64,000 nucleotides of DNA, from positions 1 through 64,000 of the forward strand of contig JANXSM010000090.1 in NCBI GenBank assembly GCA_025352665.1, read 5' to 3'. The position numbers and the translations under genes were made by a program. Below the pieces are notes generated by a model, which was not told the DNA's origin, made no database searches, and saw nothing but the letters and a program-made list of their open reading frames with translations. Positions within the stretch are counted from its first letter, which is position 1, and each line of letters starts with the position of its first letter. This stretch comes from Rhodospirillales bacterium (GTDB lineage Bacteria > Pseudomonadota > Alphaproteobacteria > Acetobacterales > Acetobacteraceae). This document shows, piece by piece, positions 41,131 through 49,314 of the stretch.

Positions 41131-42309
41131 CTACCTCTGCTGATCTTCGGCAAGTGCCGCGATGGTGCGCGTGAGGATCTTGATTTCGCTGCGGATCTCA
41201 GCGGTCGACTGGCTGCGGCCCTGTTCCAGCTCGCCCAGCAGCCGCTGGGCATAGATTTCGATGTTGCGCAGATGGCCGCGGGCGACATCGTCGGAATTGT
41301 CGCGGGGTTCGGCAATGCGCTGCAGCGTGGGGGCAAGCGCCTGCTGCGCCTCGGCCATGCGCAGCATCACCTGCTGGTTGGCGCGCATGCTGTCCGACAG
41401 AGTAGCGATCCGTTCGACCAGAGCCAGGATAGTCTGGTTGGCTTCCTTGCGACCCTCCTCGCCGCGGGCCAGGATCCGCTGCAGGTTCTCCATGTTTTCA
41501 GCCGTCTGCTCCAGCAGCGCCTGGACATAGACAGGCACGGAGCCTTCGCCCTCCGACCCCAGCACGCCGGAGGCAAGCCGGGTCAGGCCGGCCAGCCATT
41601 CCTCGAGCTCGTTGAAGAAGCGGTTCTGCGCCTGGCCGGCGGTCAGGTCGAGAAACCCCAGCACCAGCGCTCCGGCGAGGCCGAGCATGGAGGAGGAGAA
41701 CGCCGTGCCCATGCCCTTCAATGGCCGGGCCAGGCCGGATTTCAGCTGCTCGAACAACGCGTTGATGTCGCCCGAGCCGACCGACATATTGTTGATGACG
41801 TCGCCGACCGAGGACACTGTCAGCAGCAGGCCCCAGAACGTGCCGAGCAGGCCGAGAAAGATCAGCAGCCCGGTCATGTAGCGCGACAATTCGCGGCTTT
41901 CGTCGAGCCGACTGGCAATGCTGTCGAGCAGGCTGCGCATCGCCGGCGCGGAAATAGTGAAGCGGTCCTGGTCGGCCGGGTTGCCGCCACGCCCGCCGTC
42001 GCGCGCCGACTTGGCCGCACGGGCGGCCAGCATGCTCGCCATCGGCGCGAGCAGCTTAGGGGGCGGCATCGAGGCCAGGCGCGGCCGGGCCCGCTGGAAT
42101 GTCTCGAGCCAAGTGACCTCGAGCGTGAGCCGCGTGACCTGGCGAATGTTCCAGGCGATGCCGATTGCCAGCACCGTTACGATCAGCGCGTTCAGCAGCG
42201 GGTTGGCGGAGAACGCGGTGAGCAGCGCCTGGGACAACAGGCCCGCGACCACCAGCACAACGGCCAGGAACACCAGCATCCGGATCAGGTAGGAGGTCGG
42301 CCGCGTCAT
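41131..42309 (-). CDS. MotA/TolQ/ExbB-like proton channel family protein
   Basis: A 392-residue membrane protein. Two N-terminal segments (MLVFLAVVLVVAGLLSQALL and NALIVTVLAIGIAWNI) are followed by a cytoplasmic loop, then the family core LLIFLGLLGTFWGLLLTVSS (motif GLLGTxxG) and GTAFSSSMLGLAGALVLGFL. The C-terminal 150 residues are charged and helical and probably cytoplasmic. It would pair with the OmpA/MotB-like product whose gene starts 2 nt after it ends. Proton flow through such pairs powers motion of an attached periplasmic or cytoplasmic part; what is driven here is unknown. Confidence 0.86.
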   Translation of the reverse strand: MTRPTSYLIRMLVFLAVVLVVAGLLSQALLTAFSANPLLNALIVTVLAIGIAWNIRQVTRLTLEVTWLETFQRARPRLASMPPPKLLAPMASMLAARAAKSARDGGRGGNPADQDRFTISAPAMRSLLDSIASRLDESRELSRYMTGLLIFLGLLGTFWGLLLTVSSVGDVINNMSVGSGDINALFEQLKSGLARPLKGMGTAFSSSMLGLAGALVLGFLDLTAGQAQNRFFNELEEWLAGLTRLASGVLGSEGEGSVPVYVQALLEQTAENMENLQRILARGEEGRKEANQTILALVERIATLSDSMRANQQVMLRMAEAQQALAPTLQRIAEPRDNSDDVARGHLRNIEIYAQRLLGELEQGRSQSTAEIRSEIKILTRTIAALAEDQQR

Positions 42310-42345
42310 GTCTGGGTTCCGGATCGGGCGATTGCGGTGGTGGCC

Positions 42346-43131
42346 TCAGGGCCTCTTGGCGGGCGTCGTCGCCGATGTCTGGGTCGGCATGATCTGCGGT
42401 CCGGTCATGATGTCGGTCCGGTCAGGTGGTCCGTCGGCAAAGCCAGGTGAGGCCGGGCCGAGCGCGCGCACATAGATGCGCACCGAGGCGATCCCCTGGC
42501 CAATCAGCACACTGCGTACCGCCTCGGCCCGCGACAGCGAGATCCGCCGCGCGGTGGAAGGGTCCTCCGGCGTGCCAGCCGCGAAGCTGGTGACGGTGAA
42601 GCTGGCGTTTTCGGCGGCGGGGGGAATGCCTGGCCCGCCGCGCACGAGGGCGCGGATGGAGGCTTCGGTGTTCGGATTGAGGTCGGCCCGGCCGGTGCCG
42701 AAGCTGATGCGCAGGCCGCCGGCCACGGGAATGGCGATGCCAGGTGCGTCGGCGGCCACCGTGGGCGGCGGCGGCGGCGTGGCCGGTCGCGTTGGCACCA
42801 CCACAGGCGGGGGCAGCACGATCGGCGGCGGTGCGTTGGTCGGCACCACCGGCAGCGAGCCGGGCGCACCGGGAGCGATGCGCACGGTGGAGTTCGAGTT
42901 GGCGGCTGGGGCCTTGGCGGCAGGTGCGGGTTTTCCCGGCGACGTGGTGGTTTTGGCAGGAGCTGTGCTGTGCGCCGGCGGCGGTGCCGGCCGTTTCCCG
43001 GGCTCGGTTTTGCCCAACGGCTCAAGCGCGCGCGGGTCGACTGTCACGGGTGCCATGCCCTGGGCCTGGGCGGTGGCGATCACCAGGGACACGAGCAGGG
43101 TCGCTGTGATGGTGGGAGGGAGGATGCGCAT
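42346..43131 (-). CDS. Periplasmic Pro-rich OmpA-like protein
   Basis: A 261-residue exported protein. The ATG at 43131 begins a clear signal peptide (MRILPPTITATLLVSLVIAT, then AQAQ). Residues about 30-125 are Pro/Ala/Lys-rich and probably extended. The C-terminal part resembles an OmpA-like domain: LRISFGTGRADLNPNTEASI, VTSFAAGTPEDPS in place of the usual GHTD, and RRISLSRAEAVRSVLIGQGI. It lies 36 bp upstream of the MotA-like gene on the same strand and is probably a third component of that system. Confidence 0.78.
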   Translation of the reverse strand: MRILPPTITATLLVSLVIATAQAQGMAPVTVDPRALEPLGKTEPGKRPAPPPAHSTAPAKTTTSPGKPAPAAKAPAANSNSTVRIAPGAPGSLPVVPTNAPPPIVLPPPVVVPTRPATPPPPPTVAADAPGIAIPVAGGLRISFGTGRADLNPNTEASIRALVRGGPGIPPAAENASFTVTSFAAGTPEDPSTARRISLSRAEAVRSVLIGQGIASVRIYVRALGPASPGFADGPPDRTDIMTGPQIMPTQTSATTPAKRP

Positions 43132-43190
43132 GGCCTGTACCCTAGCTGGAACCTCGGGACGGCTCAATGAACGGCGGATGACGAAGCGGG

Positions 43191-44030
43191 TCAGCCGGTG
43201 GCAAGGCCCGCAGCCTGCATGCCGTCGAGCACGGCGGCCGTCAGTATCGGGTGCATGGTCGGGTTGGCCGCCACGATATTGCCGGTGTCGCGGGGGTCAT
43301 GGCCTTGCGGGTCGGTCGCGTAGCCGCCCGCTTCGCGCACGATCAGCAGGCCTGCGTTGCTGTCCCACGGTTTCAGGCCGAGCTCCCAATACCCGTCGTA
43401 GCGGCCGGCGGCGACCCAGGCGAGGTCGAGTGCTGCGGCCCCGAAGCGGCGGATACCCGCCACCTGCGGCATCAGCGATCCCAGGGTGCGGGCGAAGGCG
43501 AGGCGGTTGGCGGGGGCGACGGCTGCGAAAGGGATGCCGGTGGCGAATACCGCTTCGGTCAGGTTGCGCCGCGCCGACACACGCAAGCGACGTTCGTTCA
43601 GATACGCGCCGATGCCCTTCTCGGCCCAGAACATCTCAGCGACCGTCGGCGCGTAGATCAGCGACGCCGCGGTTTCGGTGGTGCCATCCTGCAGTCGACG
43701 TTCGAGGCCGATGCTGATCGCCCAATGCGGAATGCCGTGCAGGAAGTTGCTGGTGCCGTCCAACGGGTCGATCACCCATCGCCAGGTCCAGTTGTCGGAA
43801 CCGGAGGCGCCCGATTCCTCCATCAGGAAGGCGTAGCCCGGCCGCGCCTTGTTGAGGTCCTCGCGCAGACTGGCCTCCGCGCGCAGATCGGCCTGGGAAA
43901 CGAAGTCGCCCGGGCCTTTCACGCTCACCTGCAGTTGCTCGACCTCGTTGAAGTCGCGCAACAGGCGTTTCGCAGCCTTGTGGGCTGCGTTCTGCATGAT
44001 CGTCATGTGGGGCGAGAGGCGGAGCGCCAT
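43191..44030 (-). CDS. Inositol monophosphatase family protein
   Basis: A 279-residue Mg-dependent phosphatase. I start it at the ATG at 44030, just after efp ends; the longer frame overlaps efp. The metal-binding motifs are in order: FLMEESG, then WVIDPLDGTSNFLHG (DPxDGT), and the second WD site in ELGLKPWDSNAGLLIVREAG. It hydrolyses inositol-1-phosphate or related phosphates (some members act on histidinol phosphate or 3'-phosphoadenosine phosphate). Last of the epmB-efp-impase run on this strand, 8 nt from efp. The functional link to EF-P is probably only operonic. Confidence 0.92.
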   Translation of the reverse strand: MALRLSPHMTIMQNAAHKAAKRLLRDFNEVEQLQVSVKGPGDFVSQADLRAEASLREDLNKARPGYAFLMEESGASGSDNWTWRWVIDPLDGTSNFLHGIPHWAISIGLERRLQDGTTETAASLIYAPTVAEMFWAEKGIGAYLNERRLRVSARRNLTEAVFATGIPFAAVAPANRLAFARTLGSLMPQVAGIRRFGAAALDLAWVAAGRYDGYWELGLKPWDSNAGLLIVREAGGYATDPQGHDPRDTGNIVAANPTMHPILTAAVLDGMQAAGLATG

Positions 44031-44038
44031 GGGGGTGG

Positions 44039-44605
44039 TTAACCCTTGAACCGCTCCACGTAGGTGATGTCCTCGGTGCGGACGACGATGCGCTCCCCCG
44101 ATTCGATGAACGGAGGCACCATGCATTTCAGCCCGTTCTCAAGCTTGGCGGGCTTATATGAGGAGGTCGCGGTCTGGCCCTTGGTAACCGGATCGGCCTC
44201 GATGATCTGCAGCACCACGGTCTGCGGCAGGCTCATGGCCACCGGGTCGCCCTCGACGAGATCGACCTCGACCTCCATGTTGTCCTGCAGGAATGCGACC
44301 TTCTCGCCCAGAATATCGGCTGGGATCATTGCCTGCTCGAATGTTTCCGGGTCCATCAGAACCAGATTGTCACCGTCGGTGTAGGAATAGGTGTACATCT
44401 TCTGCTCGGTCTGCAGCCGCTCCACAGTATCGGCGGTGCGCCAACGCTCGTTGGTCTTGTTTCCGGTCTTGAGATTGCGCATTTCAACCTGAATGAAGGC
44501 GCCGCCTTTGCCTGGTGTGATGATCTGCTGCTTCAGCACCGTCCAGCGGTTGCCTTCATGCTCGATCACCTGGCCGGCGCGGATCAGGTTTGCCTGCTGC
44601 TTCAT
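44039..44605 (-). CDS. efp: Elongation factor P
   Basis: A 188-residue EF-P, standard length, with KOW-like, OB and OB-like domains. The modified lysine is K33 in IITPGKGGAFIQVEMRNLKT, matching E. coli K34 in PGKG. The C-terminal SGERIVVRTEDITYVERFKG is typical. It relieves ribosome stalling at polyproline; that matters here because TolA in this window carries a long polyproline tract. The lysylation enzyme genes epmB and epmA are adjacent, so the protein is predicted to be beta-lysylated. Confidence 0.97.
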   Translation of the reverse strand: MKQQANLIRAGQVIEHEGNRWTVLKQQIITPGKGGAFIQVEMRNLKTGNKTNERWRTADTVERLQTEQKMYTYSYTDGDNLVLMDPETFEQAMIPADILGEKVAFLQDNMEVEVDLVEGDPVAMSLPQTVVLQIIEADPVTKGQTATSSYKPAKLENGLKCMVPPFIESGERIVVRTEDITYVERFKG

Positions 44606-44649
44606 CGGAATACTCTCGGTATGGGCGCGGTCTTGCGGGAAGCGGGTGT

Positions 44650-45687
44650 CTAGACCCTTGGGGGGGCAACGGCAAGGCGGTGCGGGTTTCCCGCGGGGTC
44701 GCGCACGCTCTCGCCTTCGAGGTAGCCAGGGTTGAGCGGCACCTTGCCGAAGCCGCCGGGAATGTCGAGGACATAGGTGGGCCAGGCCAGGCCAGTCACA
44801 CGCCCGCGCAGCGCGCGCAGCAGCGCCTGGCCTTCCGCGATTGGCACATGAAACCGCGCGGTGCCAGGCGCAGCGTCGAGCTGGTGCAGATAATACGGTT
44901 TCACCCGCACGGCCAACATGGCCCGGAACAGCGCCTCCAATGCGGCAACGCTGTCATTGACCCCACGCAACAGAACCGACTGGCCCAGCACCGGGATCGC
45001 CTCTGCCTGTATCCTGTGCAAAGCGGCCCGCGCCGCCGGCGTCAGTTCGCTTGCATGGTTTGCGTGCAGCACCAAAAACATCGCTTTGTCGGTCCGCAAC
45101 GATGCCGCAAGCTCCGCCGTCACCAGCGCGGGGTCGGCGACAGGCACGCGGCTATGGATGCGGATCGTGGCGAGGTGGGGCAGGGTGGACAAGGCAGCCA
45201 CAATCGCACCCAGGCGGCGCGGCGAGAGCATCAGCGGATCGCCGCCGGTCAGGATCACCTCGGTGATCTCAGGGCGGGCGGCAAGCCATGCATAGGCGGC
45301 GTCGAGCTCGGCCTCGCTCAGCAGCCCACCATCCGGGCCCACATGTTCGCGGCGAAAGCAGAAGCGGCAATACACCGGGCAGATCAGCAGCGGCTTGAGC
45401 AACGCGCGGTCGGCGTAGCGATGCACGATGCCCTTGATTGGCGACAGCGAATCGTCACCGATCGGGTCGGCCCGCTCATGTGCCGACGTGACCAGCTCGG
45501 TGACATCAGGCACGAACTGCCGCCCGATTGGATCGTCCGCTGCCGAGATCAGCGCCTGCAGGGCCGGTGGGATCGCCACCGCATAACGCGCCTCCACCGC
45601 TGCGATCGCATCGCGCTGGTCAGGCATGACAAGCCCGGCGCTGACCAGCGCATCTGCATCACGTAACGTTCTGGAAGCCCCGTTCAT
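44650..45687 (-). CDS. epmB: EF-P beta-lysylation protein EpmB (lysine 2,3-aminomutase family)
   Basis: A 345-residue radical SAM enzyme. The real start is the ATG at 45687 (MNGASRTLRDADALV); the open frame extends further only as the antisense of phzF. The iron-sulfur motif CxxxCxxC is in LICPVYCRFCFRREHVG, followed by VILTGGDPLMLSPRRL and the PLP lysine region near VRVKPYYLHQLDAAPG. EpmB converts alpha-lysine to beta-lysine, which EpmA attaches to EF-P. At 345 residues it has the short EpmB form rather than the clostridial KamA length. It starts the epmB-efp-impase operon. Confidence 0.92.
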   Translation of the reverse strand: MNGASRTLRDADALVSAGLVMPDQRDAIAAVEARYAVAIPPALQALISAADDPIGRQFVPDVTELVTSAHERADPIGDDSLSPIKGIVHRYADRALLKPLLICPVYCRFCFRREHVGPDGGLLSEAELDAAYAWLAARPEITEVILTGGDPLMLSPRRLGAIVAALSTLPHLATIRIHSRVPVADPALVTAELAASLRTDKAMFLVLHANHASELTPAARAALHRIQAEAIPVLGQSVLLRGVNDSVAALEALFRAMLAVRVKPYYLHQLDAAPGTARFHVPIAEGQALLRALRGRVTGLAWPTYVLDIPGGFGKVPLNPGYLEGESVRDPAGNPHRLAVAPPRV

Positions 45688-45735
45688 CGCGGTGCTGTAG
45701 TCCTGGCCGTCCCGACCGGCAACCGGAGCCCTGCC

Positions 45736-46596
45736 ATGCAATACGTGCTGACCGATGTGTTCACCGACACCGCCTTCGGCGGCAACCAGCTCGCCGTGTT
45801 CCCCGACGCCAACGGTCTCGACGCGCGCCAGATGCAGGCGATCGCGCGGGAGATGAACCTCTCCGAGAGCAGCTTCGTCACCCCCGGCACCGCCCCCGGC
45901 CGTTTCGGCCTGCGCATCTTCACCCCGCACACCGAACTGGCCTTCGCCGGCCACCCCACGGTGGGCACGGCCGTGGTGCTGGCCCATCTCGGCCGCACCG
46001 GCGAGGCGGCCGAGATCGTGCTCGAGGAAGGCGTTGGCCCGGTGCGGGTCGTGCTGGGTGAGGCGCGCGCGACATTCTTTATGGTGGGTGCCGCCGAGAC
46101 ACGGCCGCACAGTGTCATTCCCGCGATGTTCTCAGACGCCCTCGGGCTGAAGCGCAGCACCCTGGCGGGCACACCCTGGCAGGCCGGCTACGGCAACGCC
46201 TTCACCCTCATTCCGCTCAACAGCCGCGAGGACGTCGCCGCCGCGGCCCTGCTCGGCGACCGCTGGGATGCCTTGTCGCAGGCGCTGTGGGCTGGCCGCG
46301 CGGCCTACGTCCATGCTGTCACCGCCCGTGACGGCGACACGCTGCATATCCATGCCCGCATGTTCGGGCGCGGCCTTGGCATTTATGAGGACAGCGCCAC
46401 CGGCTCAGCCGCCGCAGCCCTCGCCGGCAGCATCGAGACGGACGCGACCCGCCTGATCATCACACAAGGCGTGGAGATGGGTCGCCCCAGTCGCATCGAC
46501 GCCGAGATCACTCGCGAGGACGGCGTGGTGACTGGCATCGCGATCGGCGGCGGCGCCGTGGTGGTGGCCGAAGGGCGCTTCACCCGCCTGCCATGA
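45736..46596 (+). CDS. PhzF family isomerase-like protein
   Basis: A 286-residue PhzF/YddE-fold protein. The N-terminal signature YVLTDVFTDTAFGGNQLAVF, the catalytic glutamate in MNLSESSFV (the E in SES), LAFAGHPTVGTAVVL and the mirrored C-terminal IYEDSATGSAAAALAG are all present. PhzF itself isomerises DHHA in phenazine biosynthesis, but most homologues are of unknown function and no other phenazine gene is here. It is divergent from epmB and overlaps epmA by 4 nt (ATGA), which places it between the two lysylation genes. Confidence 0.92.
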   Translation: MQYVLTDVFTDTAFGGNQLAVFPDANGLDARQMQAIAREMNLSESSFVTPGTAPGRFGLRIFTPHTELAFAGHPTVGTAVVLAHLGRTGEAAEIVLEEGVGPVRVVLGEARATFFMVGAAETRPHSVIPAMFSDALGLKRSTLAGTPWQAGYGNAFTLIPLNSREDVAAAALLGDRWDALSQALWAGRAAYVHAVTARDGDTLHIHARMFGRGLGIYEDSATGSAAAALAGSIETDATRLIITQGVEMGRPSRIDAEITREDGVVTGIAIGGGAVVVAEGRFTRLP

Positions 46597-47570
46597 GCCG
46601 GGAGGACCGGTTTTCCGTGCTGCGCCGCCGGGCCGAGCTGACGGCGGCGACCCGCGTGTTCTTCCAGGCCCGCGCCTACACGGAGGTCGAAACCCCCTAC
46701 GCCGTGCCCACGCCGGGCGAGGAGGTGCACCTGCGCCCATTCCGCACCGAACGCACGGCGCCCAACGGTGAAATCGAAACGCTGTGGCTGCACACAAGCC
46801 CGGAATTCGCCATGAAGCGCCTGCTGGCGGCAGGCGCCGGCCCGATCTTCCAGCTCGCCCGCGTCTGGCGCAACGGGGAGGGCAGCGACCACCACATCCA
46901 CGAGTTCACCATGCTCGAATGGTACCGCCCCGGCGCCACACTCGATGACCTCATGGACGAAACCGAGGCGCTGCTGCGCGCGGTGCTCCCCGATCCCGTC
47001 ACCTGCCGCGGCATCACAACCCCGCTCGAATTCGACCGGCTGACGATGGCGGAAGCCTTCACCCGCTACGTCGGCGCCGATCTGCTGGCCACCGCCGAGA
47101 ACGCACATGCCCTCGCGACCCAGGCCGGCGCCCGCCTGCGCGATGGCGAAACCTGGGAAGACCTGTTCTTCCGCCTGCTGCTCGAACGCATCGAACCCGC
47201 CATCACGGCTCGCCCGACCTTCCTCACCCACTGGCCCGCAGCCCAGGCCGCGCTGGCCCGTCGCGACCCTGCTGATCCCCGCGTCGCCGAGCGGTTCGAG
47301 CTCTATGTCTGTGGCCTCGAAATTGCGAACGCCTTCGCTGAACTCACCGATCCCGCCGAGCAACGTGGCCGCTTCGAGGCCGATCGCGCCCGGCGCCTCG
47401 CCCTCTATGGCGGTCCGGACTGGCCGATCGACGAAGCCTTCCTCGCAGCACTCCCCACCATGCCCGCCTGCGCCGGCATCGCCCTCGGGTTCGACCGTCT
47501 TGCCATGCTCGCAACCGGTTCGGCAAATATCCGCGAGGTCCTGTGGCTGCCCCCCGGCAATCCCATATGA
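46593..47570 (+). CDS. epmA: EF-P lysine aminoacylase EpmA (GenX/PoxA)
   Basis: A 325-residue paralogue of the class II lysyl-tRNA synthetase catalytic core, lacking the N-terminal anticodon-binding domain. Motif 2 is in RVWRNGEGSDHHIHEFTMLE, and motif 3 is in AGIALGFDRLAMLATGSANI. TYVETPYAVPTPGEEVHLRP is altered to TEVETPYAVP at the opening. It ligates beta-lysine to EF-P K33. Stop of phzF and this start overlap (ATGA), so the two are cotranscribed. With efp and epmB a few kilobases away the EF-P lysylation pathway is complete except for the hydroxylase EpmC, which is not seen. Confidence 0.94.
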   Translation: MSREDRFSVLRRRAELTAATRVFFQARAYTEVETPYAVPTPGEEVHLRPFRTERTAPNGEIETLWLHTSPEFAMKRLLAAGAGPIFQLARVWRNGEGSDHHIHEFTMLEWYRPGATLDDLMDETEALLRAVLPDPVTCRGITTPLEFDRLTMAEAFTRYVGADLLATAENAHALATQAGARLRDGETWEDLFFRLLLERIEPAITARPTFLTHWPAAQAALARRDPADPRVAERFELYVCGLEIANAFAELTDPAEQRGRFEADRARRLALYGGPDWPIDEAFLAALPTMPACAGIALGFDRLAMLATGSANIREVLWLPPGNPI

Positions 47571-47599
47571 GGGATAAGAGGTTTTTCGCGGAGCCCATC

Positions 47600-47956
47600 A
47601 TGCGTCGCCTGCTTCCCCTGCTGCTCGTCCTCCCCTTCGTCGCCGGCTGCGTCAACGTGGTCGCAGACCGGGCCGCGTATCTGCAAAGCTTCGTCGGCAA
47701 GCCAGAGGCGGAGTTGGTCCGGGCCCTTGGCGTGCCGACCCGCACCTACGATCGCGACGGCCATCGCTTCCTTGCCTTCGACGAAACCAGCAGCCAGCCG
47801 GTCCCGATCGTGGCCCCCTACTATGGCTACGGGCCCCTCGGACCATACGGCTCCAGTGTCGTCCAGTACACCTGTGAAACCACGGCAGAGATCGATCTCG
47901 GCAATGTCGCAAACTTCACGCTGCGCGGCCAAGGCTGCGGCTATTATCCGTATTGA
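47600..47956 (+). CDS. Small hypothetical lipoprotein
   Basis: A 118-residue predicted lipoprotein. I start it at MRRLLPLLLVLPFVAGC (47600), which has the lipobox FVAGC; the frame is open 19 codons upstream into the end of epmA. The mature part shows LQSFVGKPEAELVRALGVPT, reminiscent of SmpA/OmlA-like small lipoproteins (G-x-x-E-x-x-L-x-x-x-G-x-P pattern), then DRDGHRFLAFDETSSQ. Two cysteines near the C-terminus (YTCETT, GQGCGYY) may form a disulfide. The function is unknown. Confidence 0.75.
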   Translation: MRRLLPLLLVLPFVAGCVNVVADRAAYLQSFVGKPEAELVRALGVPTRTYDRDGHRFLAFDETSSQPVPIVAPYYGYGPLGPYGSSVVQYTCETTAEIDLGNVANFTLRGQGCGYYPY

Positions 47957-48038
47957 GTTTGCATCCGCCGTTCTGACAGCCGCGTAACGCAGCGGTAAGG
48001 GACGGCAAGGCGTCGTCCTCGCACATGGGACGGAACAC

Positions 48039-48623
48039 ATGCATTTGAGGAAATTGATCCCCGGTCTCGCAGCCCTCGGCCTGCTGGCCGGTTGCGCGCA
48101 ACCGATGATGGCAACGCCCATGGCGAGTGCGGAGCCGAAGCCCGTGATCGTGGGTGGCGCTCCGATGCTTGCCAGCAAAACCATCGTCGCGAACGCCATC
48201 AATTCGGCCGATCACACCACGCTGGTGGCCGCCGTGAAGGCCGCCGGCCTGGTCGACACGCTGAACAGCCCCGGCCCGTTCACCGTCTTCGCCCCGGTCA
48301 ACGCCGCGTTCGACGCGCTCCCCCCCGGCACCGTCGCCACTTTGCTGAAGCCCGAGAACAAGGCCGCGCTGACCAAGGTGCTCACCTACCACGTCGTCGC
48401 CGGCAAGATGGATTTCGACACGTTGCACAACGCCGTCATGGCCGGTGGCGGCAAGCTCGTTCTGACCACGGTGGCCGGCGTGCCGCTGACGGTGACGATG
48501 AACGGCCCGCACAACATCTTCATCACGGACGCCAAGGGCGGCATCGCGCATGTGACCACCTATGACGTCTATCAGTCCAACGGCGTCATCCATGTCATCG
48601 ACAAGGTGCTGCTGCCAGGGTGA
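48039..48623 (+). CDS. Fasciclin domain protein, lipoprotein leader
   Basis: A 194-residue exported FAS1-domain protein. A lipobox LGLLAGC ends the leader. The FAS1 core is complete: TIVANAINSADHTTLVAAVK, FTVFAPVNAAFDALPPGTVA, LTKVLTYHVVAGKM, and at the end GVIHVIDKVLLPG. FAS1 domains mediate cell-cell or cell-matrix adhesion; the bacterial role is usually undefined. It follows a short gap after the small lipoprotein and converges with thiE. Confidence 0.93.
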   Translation: MHLRKLIPGLAALGLLAGCAQPMMATPMASAEPKPVIVGGAPMLASKTIVANAINSADHTTLVAAVKAAGLVDTLNSPGPFTVFAPVNAAFDALPPGTVATLLKPENKAALTKVLTYHVVAGKMDFDTLHNAVMAGGGKLVLTTVAGVPLTVTMNGPHNIFITDAKGGIAHVTTYDVYQSNGVIHVIDKVLLPG

Positions 48624-48679
48624 ACCGCTCCGGGGATGCGTGCGTCGCATCCCCGTGCCTTGGCCTTAATTCGCAGAAA

Positions 48680-49312
48680 TCAGCCGGCAGCGGTGATGGC
48701 GGCGGCCATCGCCCGCACACCCGCAGCGGGGCCCTGGGGATGGCCCCAGACGGCACTCACCACGGCCAGGAAATCGGCCCCCGCCGCGACCAGGGGCGCG
48801 CAGTTCTCAGCCGTGATCCCGCCGATCGCAACGCAAGGCAGTTCCATCAACTCCGACCACCACGACAGGATCTCCACCTCCGCGCGGATCGGCGCGTCCT
48901 TGGTCGTGGTGGGGAAGAACGCGCCAAACGCCACGTAATCCGCTCCGGCCTCACCTGCCTCGAATGCAAGTTCGCGGCTGTTGTGACAGGTCACGCCCAT
49001 CGTCAGACTGCCCAGAATCTTGCGCGCCACCGGGGCCGGCGTGTCGTCCTGGCCGACATGGGCGCCGTCGCAGCCGTGTGCCACCGCCAGATCGGGTCGA
49101 TCGTTGAGCAGGAATGCCACGTTGCGAGACTGCACCACTGGGCGCAGTGCATCGATCGCCCGGCGCAGCGTATCATCGTCGACATCTTTCAGTCGCAGCT
49201 GCACCGCCGCCACATCGCCTGCGTCGAGTGCTGCTGCCAGCGGGTCACGGAAGGCCTGCGGGTCGAGCGAGGGCGGCGTGATCAGATAAAGCCGGCAGCC
49301 CTCGTCGGCCAT
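48680..49312 (-). CDS. thiE: Thiamine phosphate synthase
   Basis: A 210-residue TIM-barrel enzyme that joins HMP-pyrophosphate and the thiazole phosphate to give thiamine phosphate. The opening [10 protein letters not shown], the substrate region [38 protein letters not shown], and the product loop around [15 protein letters not shown] and [12 protein letters not shown] match ThiE. The start is 2 nt after the fructose-bisphosphate aldolase stop, so the two are cotranscribed, an unusual pairing. No TPP riboswitch is visible upstream of the pair. Confidence 0.9.
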   Translation of the reverse strand: MADEGCRLYLITPPSLDPQAFRDPLAAALDAGDVAAVQLRLKDVDDDTLRRAIDALRPVVQSRNVAFLLNDRPDLAVAHGCDGAHVGQDDTPAPVARKILGSLTMGVTCHNSRELAFEAGEAGADYVAFGAFFPTTTKDAPIRAEVEILSWWSELMELPCVAIGGITAENCAPLVAAGADFLAVVSAVWGHPQGPAAGVRAMAAAITAAG

Positions 49313-49314
49313 GC

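Noticed and set aside
39641-42309. MotA-like plus OmpA-like pair as a Zorya (ZorA/ZorB) defence system
   Set aside because: ZorA/ZorB resemble this pair in fold, but no zorC, zorD or zorE helicase/nuclease gene is adjacent, and the neighbours are a Pro-rich OmpA-like protein, an inositol monophosphatase and efp. The very long coiled coil before the OmpA domain also differs from ZorB.
45688-46110. N-terminal extension of epmB over phzF
   Set aside because: The extra 140 codons are antisense to phzF, and EpmB family length and sequence begin at the ATG at 45687.
45736-46596. Phenazine biosynthesis cluster
   Set aside because: PhzF-fold proteins are widespread, and no other phz gene is present; the neighbours are EF-P modification genes.
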